Positions 1-10,830 of a stretch of 64,000 nt of DNA are shown here, piece after piece. The first letter of the stretch is position 1. Every line of letters starts with the position of its first letter. This stretch comes from Lycium barbarum (lineage: Eukaryota; Streptophyta; Magnoliopsida; Solanales; Solanaceae). The DNA lies in NCBI RefSeq assembly GCF_019175385.1, contig NC_083339.1:25759637-25823636 (forward strand), given 5' to 3'. The translations under genes and the position numbers were made by a program. Below the pieces are notes generated by a model. The model saw only the letters and a program-made list of their open reading frames with translations, did not search any database and was not told where the DNA came from.

Positions 1-72
1 AACCCTCTGTTCAAGATTAAAATTTGTGTTTTCTTTTTTTCTTTTTAAATATCTGCCATTGTTGTGCACAAG

Positions 73-210
73 GTGTTCTTCAAGGAACCTTCTCCAATTC
101 ATGAAGGCACAGGTATGTTAATGTTTCAAATCCAAAATTTTGCTCATTGATAAAAGTCTTGTGTTGGATATTTGTATATTTCAGCTGTTGGCACAATTTT
201 CAATGGTTAA
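73..210 (+). CDS. possible last two exons of an unidentified gene (partial)
   Basis: I do not recognise this gene. A 40-nt stretch (73-112) preceded by AG and followed by GTATGT reads VFFKEPSPIHEGT plus one base. A second AG after a T-rich tract (TATTTCAG, ending at 184) allows 185-210 to continue in phase as AVGTIFNG followed by TAA. The GT-AG borders, preserved phase and terminal stop are what one expects of the 3' end of a gene that begins left of the window. It is very short and could be chance; transcript data would settle it. Confidence 0.2.
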
Positions 211-498
211 TGATTTTCTAAAATAGGGATGAGCATAGTTGGTTGTTATACATTTATGGGGTGATTCAACACTCTATTAAGACGGAGGGAATTTCAAATG
301 AAGATTCTAAATTTTTTTGGACTCGAAGATTGTTATGCCCACCAATACAAAGTGCCTTAAAAATGCTAATGAATTGTACAATAGAAAAAAATGGGTGAAG
401 TCTGAGTAACCCCACCCCCGTAAGAATTGAAACCATGGAATACTGTGTGCGTGAAGATATGATGTAATCAATAATTCGTATAGGATTGACGGGTTAGC
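211..498. other. no recognised feature
   Basis: AT-rich sequence between the possible gene end and the first retrotransposon. I see no coding signal or repeat structure here. Confidence 0.4.
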
Positions 499-536
499 AG
501 AAGCCCTGTTTTTTAATTCCCCGAGTCAGGCTATTC

Positions 537-660
537 CACGGACCGTATAACATTATACGGTCCGTGAAAACTTGTTCGTGGTTCACAAATGGGGTTTTGA
601 ATGTTATGTTTCCCATGCCCTGTCTTATATGGCCCGTATAATATTATACGGACCATGTAA
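537..660. repeat. palindromes of the CGGACCGTATAA family (5' cluster)
   Basis: At 537-566 two 14-base arms, CACGGACCGTATAA and its exact complement, are separated by only two bases (CA). At about 626-654 a second, imperfect palindrome is built from the same motif (GGCCCGTATAATA paired with TATTATACGGACC). The same motif recurs in the 3' LTR of this element at 4618-4922. Such hairpins could fold in DNA or RNA; their role is unknown to me. Confidence 0.75.
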
Positions 661-698
661 GACTTATACGACCAAAAAAAACAAAAAAAGAGAGCAAA

Positions 699-3046
699 AT
701 GTTCAATCAGCTGTCCCTTCTGAGACCCATCACTAACATAGGTTCTTTTGTAGGTATGGTCCAAAAACGCAATGTCAGAAGGGGTACGGGACCCCGAGCT
801 GCTAAGGGTCGAGATCGAGCCCGAGACCAACCAGAGACAGACCTCCGTTTGCGGGATGAGGGGTCGGATGATGAGGTCATACCAGTGAAAAACGTTAGGG
901 GGACCAGCAATCCTCAACCCCCGACCATGACTCCTTCCACCTCGGAGGGAGAAGAAAAATCTGGAGATACTGGCACAGAGACAGGTGACTCCTCAGATGA
1001 TGAGGGGGATTCGAACAAGTGTGGCTCATCTGAGCCGACTGAAACCCGAGCTCCAAACTCTAATGCTTCGCCAGAATCAGCACACGGCAAGCACCGGTTG
1101 GTTCTGCGAAGTAAAACACTACCAGAGGATACTTTACGGTTTGGAGTTCCGGGATGAAAGGTGCTGTACGAGGAAGGTCTGTCCACTATTAAGCATAGGG
1201 GTGAGCCGAATCGAAGCATATGGGAGGAGAGGCAGTTGGTGTTCGAGGGTCTGGAAGCTCTTCCCAACACGACCGAAACACTCCGATTCTACAGGTTAGA
1301 GGTGTTTGCTGAACCTGCTGGGGAGTTTTGCCCAGAAATTGTGCGGGCGTTTTATGCCACCTATGGGGCTGAGTTGTTGAAAATGAAAAAGCCAGTCACA
1401 CTAATACTGCTCTCCCATTGCTTGATGAAATTACGGTGCGGAATGTCAAGGTTGACATTTCAGCTGAGGCTATCAACAGATTTTATTTTAGGGATGACTT
1501 TTAGGCACCGAAGGATGAGAAAGAGTACTTCGATAAGTTGGATCGCCGAAATCATCGATCGGTAATCAAATGGCTTGCTACGGTAATTGCCCACCCGGAG
1601 GTAGATTGGGTGACTCAACAGAGCTCGAAGATTGTCAAGGGTTCACTCAATAAGGAAGCTCGATTCTGGTGGCACCTGATGAGGTACAGACTGTTAGTGA
1701 CCCAGAATGACAATACACTCACAGTTGCTCAGGCAATAGGCATTGCAGCGATAATGAGTCAGTATCCCGTGAACATAGGGCGTATGATAGCTGATGAAAT
1801 TCGACGGAGAGCACCCCAGCCTATGACCTCATTGGCATTCCCTTGCCTTATCACGGAGCTGTGCAGACGAGCTCAGGTTGTCGGCATTCCAGATTGGGGC
1901 CAATGCATCAAAAACAAGAAATTTGGAGATTGGCGAAAGGGTAAAAAGGGGGATGCACCGGAGATATTTGTGGTCCCACCTAAGGCAAATATAGGGGCTC
2001 CACCCGAGTCAGAGTCTGGGGCCATGGGAGATACTATTGCTACTGATCCTGCGATGCCTGAGGCGGGTGGCACTGATGCTACAGCTCAGGCCCATGCCAC
2101 TGATCCTAGTTCTGAGGCGGTTGAGGGGGCTGCTGGTACCACTGCCACCACTGATCCGCCACCACCTCCCGACCCTGCACCCGCCACTTCTGCGGGTCCT
2201 ACCACTTCATCTACTCCACCCCCTGCAGCACAATCAACGGTTGATTTGTTTACATTTTCGAGGGCGAGTTACCGAGAGTTAGCCTTCAAGACTTTAAAGG
2301 CTGAAAAACAAATTGAGGTAATCATGCTCCAACTTAAGCCCCAAATAACTAAGCAAATCAACATTGCCAAGAGAGAAATTCGGGAGGAATATGCTCAGTC
2401 TCGCGAGGTTTTTCAATCACGATTGGATGGGTTTGAGAGGAGGTTGTTTGCTTTGGAGCAGTCAAAATCAGGGGGCGGTTCAGCTACATTTCATACGGAA
2501 TTGGAGAAGCTTAAGGCTGAATTGGATGAGCTGAAGGCGCGCGAGCGAATAGAGGACCTTGTTTTGGCACCGCACACTAACTTAGATATTGATACCCCGG
2601 TCCAAAACCTGCTCGACTCTGAGGAAGAAGGAGAAGTAGGAGAGGAAGGAGATAAGGCGCGGGAAAAACGGCCACTAGATGCCGTAGTTGAGAATGTGAA
2701 TGAGAGTAACAAGAGGCTGCACAAACTGGAGGAGAAGATGGTGCAAGCCGCTGCCTTGAATTCTCTGCGCGACAATTATCCAGATCCAATGGGCGTGTCG
2801 GGCAGCCAGCCCCGAGAGGCAACGCCTGATATTGCTGTGTCTAAGGCAGCACAGTCCCGAGTCGAGGAACATAGTGCCAAGGGCGCCCAGGTATCCCTCA
2901 CCATTTTGCATATAGCACCTAGAGTCGATGCATTGGGGACATTGCATGATCTTCAGTTGGGGGTGGGGGTACATGATCAGGTTGTTTGTTGTACATATTT
3001 GTGTAGGAACCCCCTCGGCTTTTCTTTGCCAGAGTTCTTTTCCTGA
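699..3046 (+). pseudogene. gag-like protein of plant LTR element (Transposase_32 / 'putative plant transposon protein' type), broken
   Basis: The likely original start is MVQKRNVRR at 756, just after a possible AG acceptor; the open frame extends up to 699. The acidic, Ser/Thr-rich N-terminus is followed by a stretch resembling the 'putative plant transposon protein' domain common in Solanaceae repeats (roughly 1240-1900, with VIAHPEVDWVTQQSS and ARFWWHLMRYRLL). After that come a Pro/Ala/Thr-rich linker (about 2010-2240) and a Lys/Glu-rich probable coiled coil (about 2290-2760). The frame is broken by a TGA at 1155-1157, a frameshift near 1400-1415 and a TAG near 1502; from 1538 it is open to 3046. 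I see no CCHC knuckle, protease or polymerase. Functionally it would be a capsid-like protein; the family assignment is from memory, not a search. Confidence 0.6.
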
Positions 3047-4450
3047 GGGGTTTTATTTTATTGAAACTGGCATGTTTAGGATGTTGCTTAGGTTGAGTAG
3101 AGTAGTTTTGACTTATTTGGTATTGTTCTGTAACTGAAGGCATGTTGTGATCGTTTGATGAAAAGGTTGGACCCATCGAAAATTTGAAAAATGCATACTT
3201 AGAACAATTATTGGTTGACATGATTGATTCTTTATATGACATTATGATTGTTGGGGTGTTGTGTGCGATAAATGACTACTTAGGAGGTCACAATTGTAAA
3301 GATAATTGTCCTTATGCCAATGTGTGTGTGAGTTGTTAGTTTGGTTCTGTTTATGCATGTATAATCTAGAACTTTCCCGGTTGGTCGTGTTTGAAATCCG
3401 AGAGTTAGTTTGGTTGTGAGATGATCTTAGGCTTTCTTTGTATAACTAGTCACTTTGCCTAAATAAGCCTCACCAAAAAGTGAAAATATCCCTAGTTTCC
3501 CTTTTTGAGCCTTTTGACATTTTTCTTGGCTAGCTAATTATGAAACCTTACCCTGTGTACAATTAATCCATCTTCGCACCCGTTCCCTCCTTGATGCTAC
3601 TAGATAGATGAGGCAAAATGCCTAAGATGGGGGTGAATTAAATGAGTAGATGTTAAAAACATAAGTTGGGGGTGGTGGAGTTTGCTAGTGGGAATTCGAT
3701 GTGGTAGTTGCATATATATATATAAGAATAAAAAGGAAAAAATCAGAAAATTGTAACACAAAAAGATTTGCAAGTTAGATAGGAATAAAACCACATCGAG
3801 GTCGAAAACTTGAAAGAAAATAAAGGGGATGGAAAGAAAAGAGGTGAATTAAGGTGAAGAGATGTTGTAGTGTTCAAGAAGGGGGGAGTCACTAATATCC
3901 AAAAAGTATCCTACCCGTCCCTAAGCCTACATTACAAGCCAAAACAAGTCCTAATGTGATCACAACCGAACAAGCCTAAGGTGAAAACATAGAAAATAAG
4001 GGCAAGCCTATGGTATTTGCATGTGTAGATATGAAATTTTTTGTGAGTGTGAGTGTTTTTCTCTTCTCATTTGTCTTCGTCCCATTCTTATTGTATATAT
4101 GTGTGTTGGGACATTCTTTGGTCTATGTGAGGGCATAAGGATGAAACTCGAGCAAATTGAAGTGACCGCCTAAAGTAGCGTTTGTGTGCATCATAATATG
4201 CTCGATAAGGTGATGTCATGCATTGAAGCTTCATTGTTAGTCATAGCGTTCTTGGGGTGTGTATATCGTTTGACAATCAAAAAAAGGGGGGAGGTGTCGG
4301 GGGGCTTCTTGGAAGAAAAACATGCATGCCAGTAGTTCAGAGTCAAAACCAATGTAGACGTTATTACTCTATGATATCTAGATGTTAGTTGATTCCTAGT
4401 TGCGTCCACTACTTGCTTGAGGACAAGAAAAGACTTTAAGTTGGGGGTGT
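3047..4450 (+). other. non-coding 3' internal region of the LTR element, ending in polypurine tract
   Basis: This stretch has no sustained ORF. It contains repeated G-rich AAGTTGGGGGTG motifs (near 3663 and 4438). The second lies immediately before the LTR and serves as the polypurine tract, preceded by the CTTGAGGACAAG motif usual at this place in plant gypsy-type elements. Confidence 0.5.
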
Positions 4451-5994
4451 TGATGTGTCAGGAGATTATGGCACATTTGATACTCTTTTACGAGAAGTTT
4501 TACTTGTTTTTAGGCAAGTATGTGTTGTTTTGATGTGTTTTTGACATGTTTCAGGTAAATCGGGAAGTTCGGGTTCAAGGAGTAGAAGTTACAGAAAAGT
4601 TGCACTGATGCTTGATTTTCACGGTCCGTAGAAAGTTGCACGGACCGTATTTCTGGTCGTACAAAAGGTGGCAAGGTAACAGAATGTCACAGTGGATATA
4701 TGTTGAACCACGGACACTTATACGGACCGTACAATATTGTACGGGCCGTATAAGTAGATGCGACGATGTCAGAAGATGCTTCACGAGCAGGATTGTACGA
4801 GCCGTATAACATTATACAAACCGTGGAAGGCCAGTTCGTAGTATTCTCTGCAAATACTAGATGAAGGTCGTATAAGTCTTGTACGGTCCGTGGAAAGTTG
4901 TACGGACCGTATAAGTACCGCCTGGGACTTAAGTGCAAATTCTGTAATTTTACGTTTTTGAAACCTATAAATAGTCCATTGTAGGGTTTTTATTATTATC
5001 AGTTATTATATTTTGACTTTTGGCTTTGAACATTAAATACTCTCTAGTTTTTGGAGGTTCATACATCAATTCAAGGATTATCAATTCCTCTTTTCTTACA
5101 AAGTAAGCAATTATGAATTCTTCAATTTCTTATTTCTTGTTCTTTGTCATGAGTAGCTAAATTCCCTTACTAGGGTTGTGAACCCAATGATGGGTGTTGT
5201 GTGATTGGGTTGTGATTGATATACACATAATGGATTATTAGGGTTTATTTATTCTTCATTCTTCATTCATAATTAATGGTTGCAAACATTGATTAAAGCC
5301 ATAAACCTTGATTTATTTAGGAAAATAATTAGGGTTTGATAAGAATAAATAACAAGGACTCAAAGCTTTACACTTTGTTTAATAAATTCACTTAGGAATA
5401 AGAAGAATTTACTTGGCATGATTAATCGTTCTTCATAGTTACTTTCTTATATTTGGGAAAATCATAGAAAGAGATAATCTTTATTTATTGGGAAATAGTA
5501 GAGATTCATATAGAGATTAAATGCATTCATATAATGATCCATTAGAAGTATATCAAGATCAATACCCATGATCATACACTCTATCTAACGGGGACACAAC
5601 CTTAGTTTCTTTTACTATAAATTTCCACCAAAGCAAGTAGATAGCAATTAGTCATAGAAAAACCAATTATTACCAAAACCATCGGATTAAGACATTAGAC
5701 CTAAGCTTAGCATCCTACGACTTTAGTAACCTTTTCACACCATATTCCCTGTGCGATTCGACCACAACCTTGTTGGGTTACTATATTTGACAACGTTCGC
5801 GTTATACCATTAACGTATCGGCAGAAGGCAAGAGATGAATTAACGTATCCGCGTTTGACAACCTTGTTGGGTTACTATATTCTTCTTATTATTTATGTTG
5901 ATTCGTTAATCGGTTAAGCAAATGAATTAAGGTGATGGTTTGTCCACGGGGGGTTAGTGTGGGTGCCATCACGACTGTGATTTGGGTCGTGACA
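4451..5994 (+). repeat. 3' LTR (about 1.54 kb)
   Basis: It begins TGATGTGTCAGG directly after the polypurine tract and ends GGGTCGTGACA. An internal CCTATAAATAG near 4965 is a good TATA box for the LTR promoter. A 25-base stretch around CAACCTTGTTGGGTTACTAT is present twice, near 5767 and 5856. The palindrome cluster 4618-4922 lies upstream of the TATA box, in the U3 part. No 5' partner is in the window. Confidence 0.65.
4618..4922. repeat. palindromes of the CGGACCGTATAA family (LTR cluster)
   Basis: At least five segments in about 300 bases pair as CACGGTCCGT / ACGGACCGTA and TATACGGACCGTACAA / TTGTACGGGCCGTATA, spaced by 2 to 15 bases. They share the motif of the perfect palindrome at 537-566, so the same short hairpin module occurs both upstream of gag and in the U3 part of the LTR. 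Confidence 0.7.
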
Positions 5995-6031
5995 CCGCAT
6001 AACATTCATTGAAGGAGGAAACGCTCCCTAA

Positions 6032-6512
6032 ATTTGCACGATTTCCCTTCAAAGGCGCTGGTCTTTAATTTTTGTCCCTCAAATTGCTGGTCTTTAATTT
6101 TTGGCCTTCACTTAAAAAGGTGGCCGAAATACGCTGAGGTTCTGGGTTCGAACCCCCTCAGTCAAAAAAAAAATCGCAACGCATAAGTTCATATGAAACT
6201 ATGTCTATTCTCTATGTAGTTACATAGAAACTATGTCGGACACGGCAAGGGTTTCTATGAAACTACATAGAATTTATGCCTATAGGCATAGTTGCGAAAT
6301 TAAAGCATAGGTTCTATGTACCTTCGCCCGAATGCGAAATTGTTATTATTTTTTACTCTGTTGGGGATCGAACCCAGAATCTGTGGTGCAAAAAGGGTAC
6401 TTCAGCCCACAAATTTTCATTAATGAGTAGGGCCAAAAATTAAAGACCAGCGAATTGAGGGCAAAAATTAAAGACCAGTCCGTATGAAGGGCAATCCACG
6501 CAATATTTTGAA
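6032..6512. mobile_element. MITE with double inverted ends (copy A)
   Basis: The left end reads TTTGCACGATTTCCCTTC, then GCTGGTCTTTAATTTTTG repeated twice. The right end is the approximate reverse complement, with two AAAAATTAAAGACCAG copies and GAAGGGCAATCCACGC. Each arm also carries a GGTTCGAACCC-like motif. The centre folds again around CATAGAAACTATG motifs. A second copy with a different centre lies at 57165-57548. It has no coding capacity; borders are good to about 10 bases. Confidence 0.65.
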
Positions 6513-6866
6513 GATTTGTCGTATGATCAACCATTAGAGTTGGACCAACTTTTCCTGAACTGTTTTCTTTTTCCCCTGTGTTTATGATCTTCTGTTGCTG
6601 ATGGGCTGATTCATTTGGTTTAAACTTTGGCTTTGTCCTATTCTGATTTCTGAAACTGAATTTGGATGCTTTAGCAAATTAAGACTTGTCTGTCTTGCAT
6701 GATTTTGTAGAAGGGAATAGAGACTCAAGAGAATTTTGTCTTTTTCAGGTGTACAGCAAAAGTGTGGCATTGATGTGTAAACAAATGGTCATGTAACTTG
6801 AATTATAATAAGCCAATCAGGAACAATGATTGAATCTTTAGTTGTAGCTCCTTTTGCTTCATTATA

Positions 6867-7118
6867 CTCCCTGCGTCCCATGTTAGTTGTATAAATATTC
6901 GTCCCAAAATACTTATTCAATTACAAAATCAAGATAGAATTAATTAAGTTTTTCCTAGTTTGGCCTTAAAACAATTGTTTTTTAAAGTAACCAATTTTTA
7001 TGAGAGTGCAACTAATTGGAGAGAGATAAGGGTAATGTAGTAAAAATATATTTTTATTTATGAGTTCTTAAAAGGAGTGTAAAGGGGAAAGTGGACAAAT
7101 AATTTGGGACGGAGGGAG
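6867..7118. mobile_element. Stowaway-like MITE
   Basis: The terminal inverted repeats CTCCCTGCGTCCCA and TGGGACGGAGGGAG (reading through the right end) lie immediately inside a TA dinucleotide on both sides, the target duplication expected for Tc1/mariner-type Stowaway elements. Length is 252 bases, with no ORF. Confidence 0.8.
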
Positions 7119-7539
7119 TATTTAGCCACTTCTCCTTCTTAACTATCCAAGTGAAAAAGAACTATTCCTGGAGTAATAGTACAATTCTTTAAGCAGGTAG
7201 GGGGAAGACCAAACAGAAACATACAGCTTATATATCTTAAGTACATGAGTATATTTAGAGTTTTACCATGATATGATTGGTTCTCTCGCGTCCAATCCAT
7301 GAGCCTCTTTGTGTCCCTTTGTAATCATACACGTTTTTAGAGTCAGATAATTCTTAAGTTTCTTTCAAGATCGTGTCATTGTTATAAGCCAAAACAATGT
7401 TAGAAGCCAAAACAATGTATGGAAGAATAGAGCTAGAGCAAAACCCCATGGTATTAAAAACTAAACGTTAATTAGACAAAACTTGTACTTTAGAAAGACC
7501 CATAACCACTTTACATTTGCTACTCTATATACATTTATC

Positions 7540-9819
7540 TCACTCTTCATCCTTTACATGAATAATAATAGGTCCTTCAACACAAACTTTTCCCTTCCCA
7601 TTTCTGCTTGCCAATTCCAAGTCCATCCATGTAAGCTCAGTGCTTTCGGACACCAGATTGGGCTCTTTTCCGACTATCCACTCATCCATTGGGTCAAGAA
7701 CATCACCTGCAACGTCATTTCTTCCTTCGGGATCAAAAGCTTGTAACTGCAAATTACAGTGGACAAATACCAAGTCCCGCATCCTCTGTTTCTCTATCTG
7801 ATTCATCCCTTCTGTAAATAATGTCTCGATCAAGCTCCTTTTCAGCCTATAATGTGAAGCACCATTGCATGTCTGACTAAGGATTCGAACAGCAAGCCTT
7901 TGCAGTTCGGGACAGTCACCTCCATATTGAGACCACCAAAGTGCTGCAACCATAACTTACAGGTTAACATACAAATTAAAGGGCTTTTTTCATTTTATAT
8001 GTATATTTATTCATACAAAATATACAAAACCTATTCACTGATTATGTATATTATATGTATATTTATACTTAATGTTCAAACCGATAAATTTGCTGTGTAT
8101 TATTCTTTGAGTGGTCCAGAAATGTAACCATCCCCAAATCAAATTAAATAGCAAGGTAAAAATAGTAGAAAATGTTTAAAGCATACCACCTGGGGAAATA
8201 TTTGATAATTTATCTTTAAAACTTCCATAATGAAACGTGCCCTTTCCCAAGCGGTACTCATCAATTTGCGACGTGATCAAATCCTGTATATGACGATCTT
8301 CTGCCATGCGAACAACACAAAAACAAAGACCACAAGAAACTTCCACATCAGTGTGGAAATCGCTTGAATAAAAAAGGGTTGGGTTCAAAAAGTAACCCGC
8401 AGCATGGAGATGACTATGGAGATATTCGTCCCATATTTTATCTATGGCTTCCCAGAATCTAGCATAACAGGATTTCTTGTCTTTGAATTCCTTTTTGATG
8501 GTCTCTTTAGCTTGATCTAATGTATCATATATAAAACCAACTTCTGGCTTATTAGTACCATTTAACAATTTTATAACTTCCACCAGAGGAATGGTTGCCT
8601 TCACAGCCATTAAAGCCCCAGTCCAAAAGGTTAGATCTTCAACCATTTTCGACATTCTTTTACCCTCACTCGTAGAAGCCAAGATTGAGGTATGCCAATT
8701 AGAAGACTGAAACATCATAACTAAGTGTTCTTTCTGTGATACAATGTTCTCCAGAGTCAAAAAGGGCACAATTGACTTTATCTTTGAAGGTTTCACTAGC
8801 TCATCCGGACAAGCATCTCTTAGAAGCTTTAGGACAGTAGCATGGCTGTAAATAAATTGGGTGAGAATCTTTGCCTTGTCCAAAACTTCTTGTATCAGGT
8901 CTATCTTCGTGAATTTCTGTAACATAAGTTCAATGCAATGAGAAGCATCGACTGTCCAAAACACTGTCTTACCTTTTTCCATTAATTTCTTGCCTGCTTC
9001 CATCATGCATGCAGATGTCGAGTATGCAACTATTTGGACCACATTTTCAACTCCCACTTCCTCTACAACTTCCTCAAAGAATAATAGCATAGCATCAACA
9101 TTTCCATTGAAAGATGAAATATCTGATGTACGGAGATAAATAGTGCCCCTTGGGCAGTATACTAGGATATTAATCAGTTTTCGACCGTTTGAATCTACCC
9201 ATCCATCTAGCAAGACGCTACACCCAGTGCTTGCCCATGAATTTTTCACCTCCGTTACACATTGTTGCATCTCTTTCACTGCATCCTGGAGGATCCATCC
9301 TTTCAATTCCCAACAACTAGGAAATTTTATTGTCTCCCGCGGCCTAAGGGTGGCTTTTACCATCCTTTGGAAGCTAGGTGATTTGATAGCATCAAAGTCA
9401 ACTCCTGATTCATAAAAAAATCTCCCAATAGATTTTGAAATCTCTCGTGACGATGAATCTACAACACAACTACCAGCTACTTTTGAATCCACTCTATGAT
9501 GCTTTTTATTTCCATTTGGTTCACCATCACTTTCTTGGGGGCACCAGTTCCGCTTCAAAGGAAGATTTGGGTGGTGAAGTTGCCCGACTTCCTTTTTAAA
9601 ATTTCCGTTTTTCTTATCAAGTAGCTCAGCTTTCAGTGCTTCTTTTACAGGTGTCGGAGCCTCCAAGCAAGGAGTTACATCTCCACGAACGCCACCTAAG
9701 TGGTATTTCAGCCTGTTAAAACCAGAAACAACTTTACCACAATAGTTGCACTTGACTTTTGACTTCGTCTGATCAACTACCACACCATGTTGACGAACAT
9801 CTATTTTATCTTGAGTCAT
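7540..9819 (-). CDS. BED zinc finger / DUF659 / hAT dimerisation protein, probably domesticated transposase
   Basis: Two exons join in phase: 9819-8187 and 7943-7540, with intron 7944-8186 (GTATGC...TTGCAG). They give 678 aa with no internal stop. Order: BED-type zinc finger at about residues 20-55 (CNYCGKVVSGFNRLKYHLGG), an acidic/basic linker, DUF659 RNase H-like domain at about 170-330 (LLDGWVDSNGRKLINILVYC), a helical region, and the C-terminal hAT dimerisation domain (ALWWSQYGGDCPELQRLAVR) created exactly at the splice junction. In active hAT proteins of this type the second catalytic Asp sits in a TDNA motif after VVQ; here that position reads VVQIVAYSTSACM, so the metal-binding triad is incomplete. 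I saw no terminal inverted repeats or 8-bp target duplication around it. An intact frame plus a lost active site suggests a host gene acting by DNA binding and dimerisation in the nucleus; target unknown. Confidence 0.85.
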
Positions 9820-9866
9820 TTCCCACGGTTATATTGAGTGTCTTCAACCGCAAAACTACGATCCAT
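9816..9866 (-). CDS. upstream ORF overlapping the start of the hAT-derived gene
   Basis: In the leader of the hAT-derived gene an ATG at 9866 opens a 16-codon frame (MDRSFAVEDTQYNRGK). Its TGA stop overlaps the main start codon as ATGA (9819-9816). Such an arrangement can allow reinitiation or repress the main frame. An in-phase splice acceptor in the leader (TTCTATTCAG, near 9890) would leave the uORF in the mature mRNA. Confidence 0.4.
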   Translation of the reverse strand: MDRSFAVEDTQYNRGK

Positions 9867-9996
9867 GAGTTGTTAGTTTAAAATTTTGAGAAACTGAATA
9901 GAACAAATATACAATCAAGATTCTAATGAAAAATGCAAGCGCCAATTTCACCTGAAGCATGGCATCTTTAAAAATTACAACAAAAAGAACTACATG

Positions 9997-10122
9997 GCAA
10001 CAACAACAACAACAACCACCCAGTGAAATCCCACGACGTGGGGTCTGGGGAGGGTAGAGTGTACGCAAACCTTACTCCTACCAAGGTAGGACGGCTGTTT
10101 CCGAAAGACCCTCGGCTCAATA
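9997..10122 (-). mobile_element. 3' tail of an RTE-type LINE (or SINE sharing that tail)
   Basis: Read on the minus strand it runs from CTCGGCTCAA-complement sequence through TCTTTCGGAAACAGCC, TGCGTACACTCTACCCTCC and GTGGGATTTCACTGGG into (TTG)n. This is the same tail as the end of the LINE at 12062-13491 and the fragment at 31195-31324. A second (TTG)n run on the + strand follows at 10145-10166, so two tails face each other. It is 5'-truncated with no coding sequence, and lies in the leader or upstream region of the hAT-derived gene. Confidence 0.7.
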
Positions 10123-10369
10123 GAAAGCATAAAAACTAGGTATGTTGTTGTTGTTGTTGTTGTTGTAGTACTACTAAACACACCCTTAATTAGATCAGCA
10201 GAACTGAATTATGAGTCAAATGGATTTTTTCACACTTTTAGCTGTAATTCCCTCACACAAGGAGACGACACACAGTCAAATACAAAAACAAACATGAGGT
10301 AAGTATGCACAACTTTTAACATACTTGATGTGAGCTATATTGAATATGGGAAAAATATGGATTATATGC

Positions 10370-10530
10370 ACCAAAGTTGTGGTCTAGCGGTCAAATGAAG
10401 AGCATGAAAACCATGGAAGACCAGGGTTCAAATCCTAGTAGAGACGTAAAAAAACACTAGGGGTACTTCTCATCTTGATATGGCCCTCTTTATTTGACCA
10501 CCCCTTTCTACCAATACCAATTTCTTCCCG
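10370..10530 (+). mobile_element. tRNA-derived SINE
   Basis: An A box (TGGTCTAGCGG, near 10379) and a B box (GGTTCAAATCC, near 10424) are spaced as in tRNA-derived promoters, followed by a non-tRNA body (ACACTAGGGGTACTTCTC). The right border is uncertain. The body resembles Solanaceae SINEs but I cannot name the subfamily by eye. Confidence 0.6.
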
Positions 10531-10699
10531 GTTCAACATAACACAGTTTTATTATCATTATTAATTTTTGGATAAGTAACACAACAATACATTTCTATAA
10601 CATTTATATATTGAGACATTTCTTGATTTAGATGCTATTAAGAGAGACCACCCAATTCAAGGAGGAAATAATATTATTTTGGACATTATTATTTTCTTT

Positions 10700-10830
10700 T
10701 CGTTTTTCTTGGTTTCCCACCTGGTGTCTGGTACGCGCATTAGGGCCCGACTAAATCCATATTCGAGCCGGAAAGTTTCACATTGCGGGTAAAGCGCTCC
10801 CTAACAAAGACGACTCTGAACCCCAGAGAC
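10700..10830 (-). mobile_element. fragment of a SINE 3' region
   Basis: The motifs CACCTGGTGTCTGGTACG, GGGCCCGACTAAATCC and AAGCGCTCCCTA match in order, on the complementary strand, the body of the SINE at 19091-19320 (CCGGGTGTCCGAGTC, GCCCCGACTAATCCC). The tRNA-like head is missing, so the copy is truncated. Confidence 0.5.

Larger units (their letters stand above)
499..5994 (+). mobile_element. 5'-truncated LTR retrotransposon with gag-like ORF and 3' LTR
   Basis: A gag-like coding region (699-3046), a long non-coding stretch, a polypurine tract just before 4451 and a terminal repeat of about 1.5 kb that begins TG and ends CA together define one + strand LTR element. No reverse transcriptase, integrase or RNase H is present between gag and the LTR, so it is a non-autonomous (LARD-like) element or an internally deleted one. 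The 5' LTR and primer-binding site are not in the window. The left border is approximate: sequence with the element's palindrome motif starts at 537. Confidence 0.6.

Noticed and set aside
699..1299. Separate small genes on either strand
   Set aside because: The frames in the other five registers are shadows of the single broken gag-like frame.
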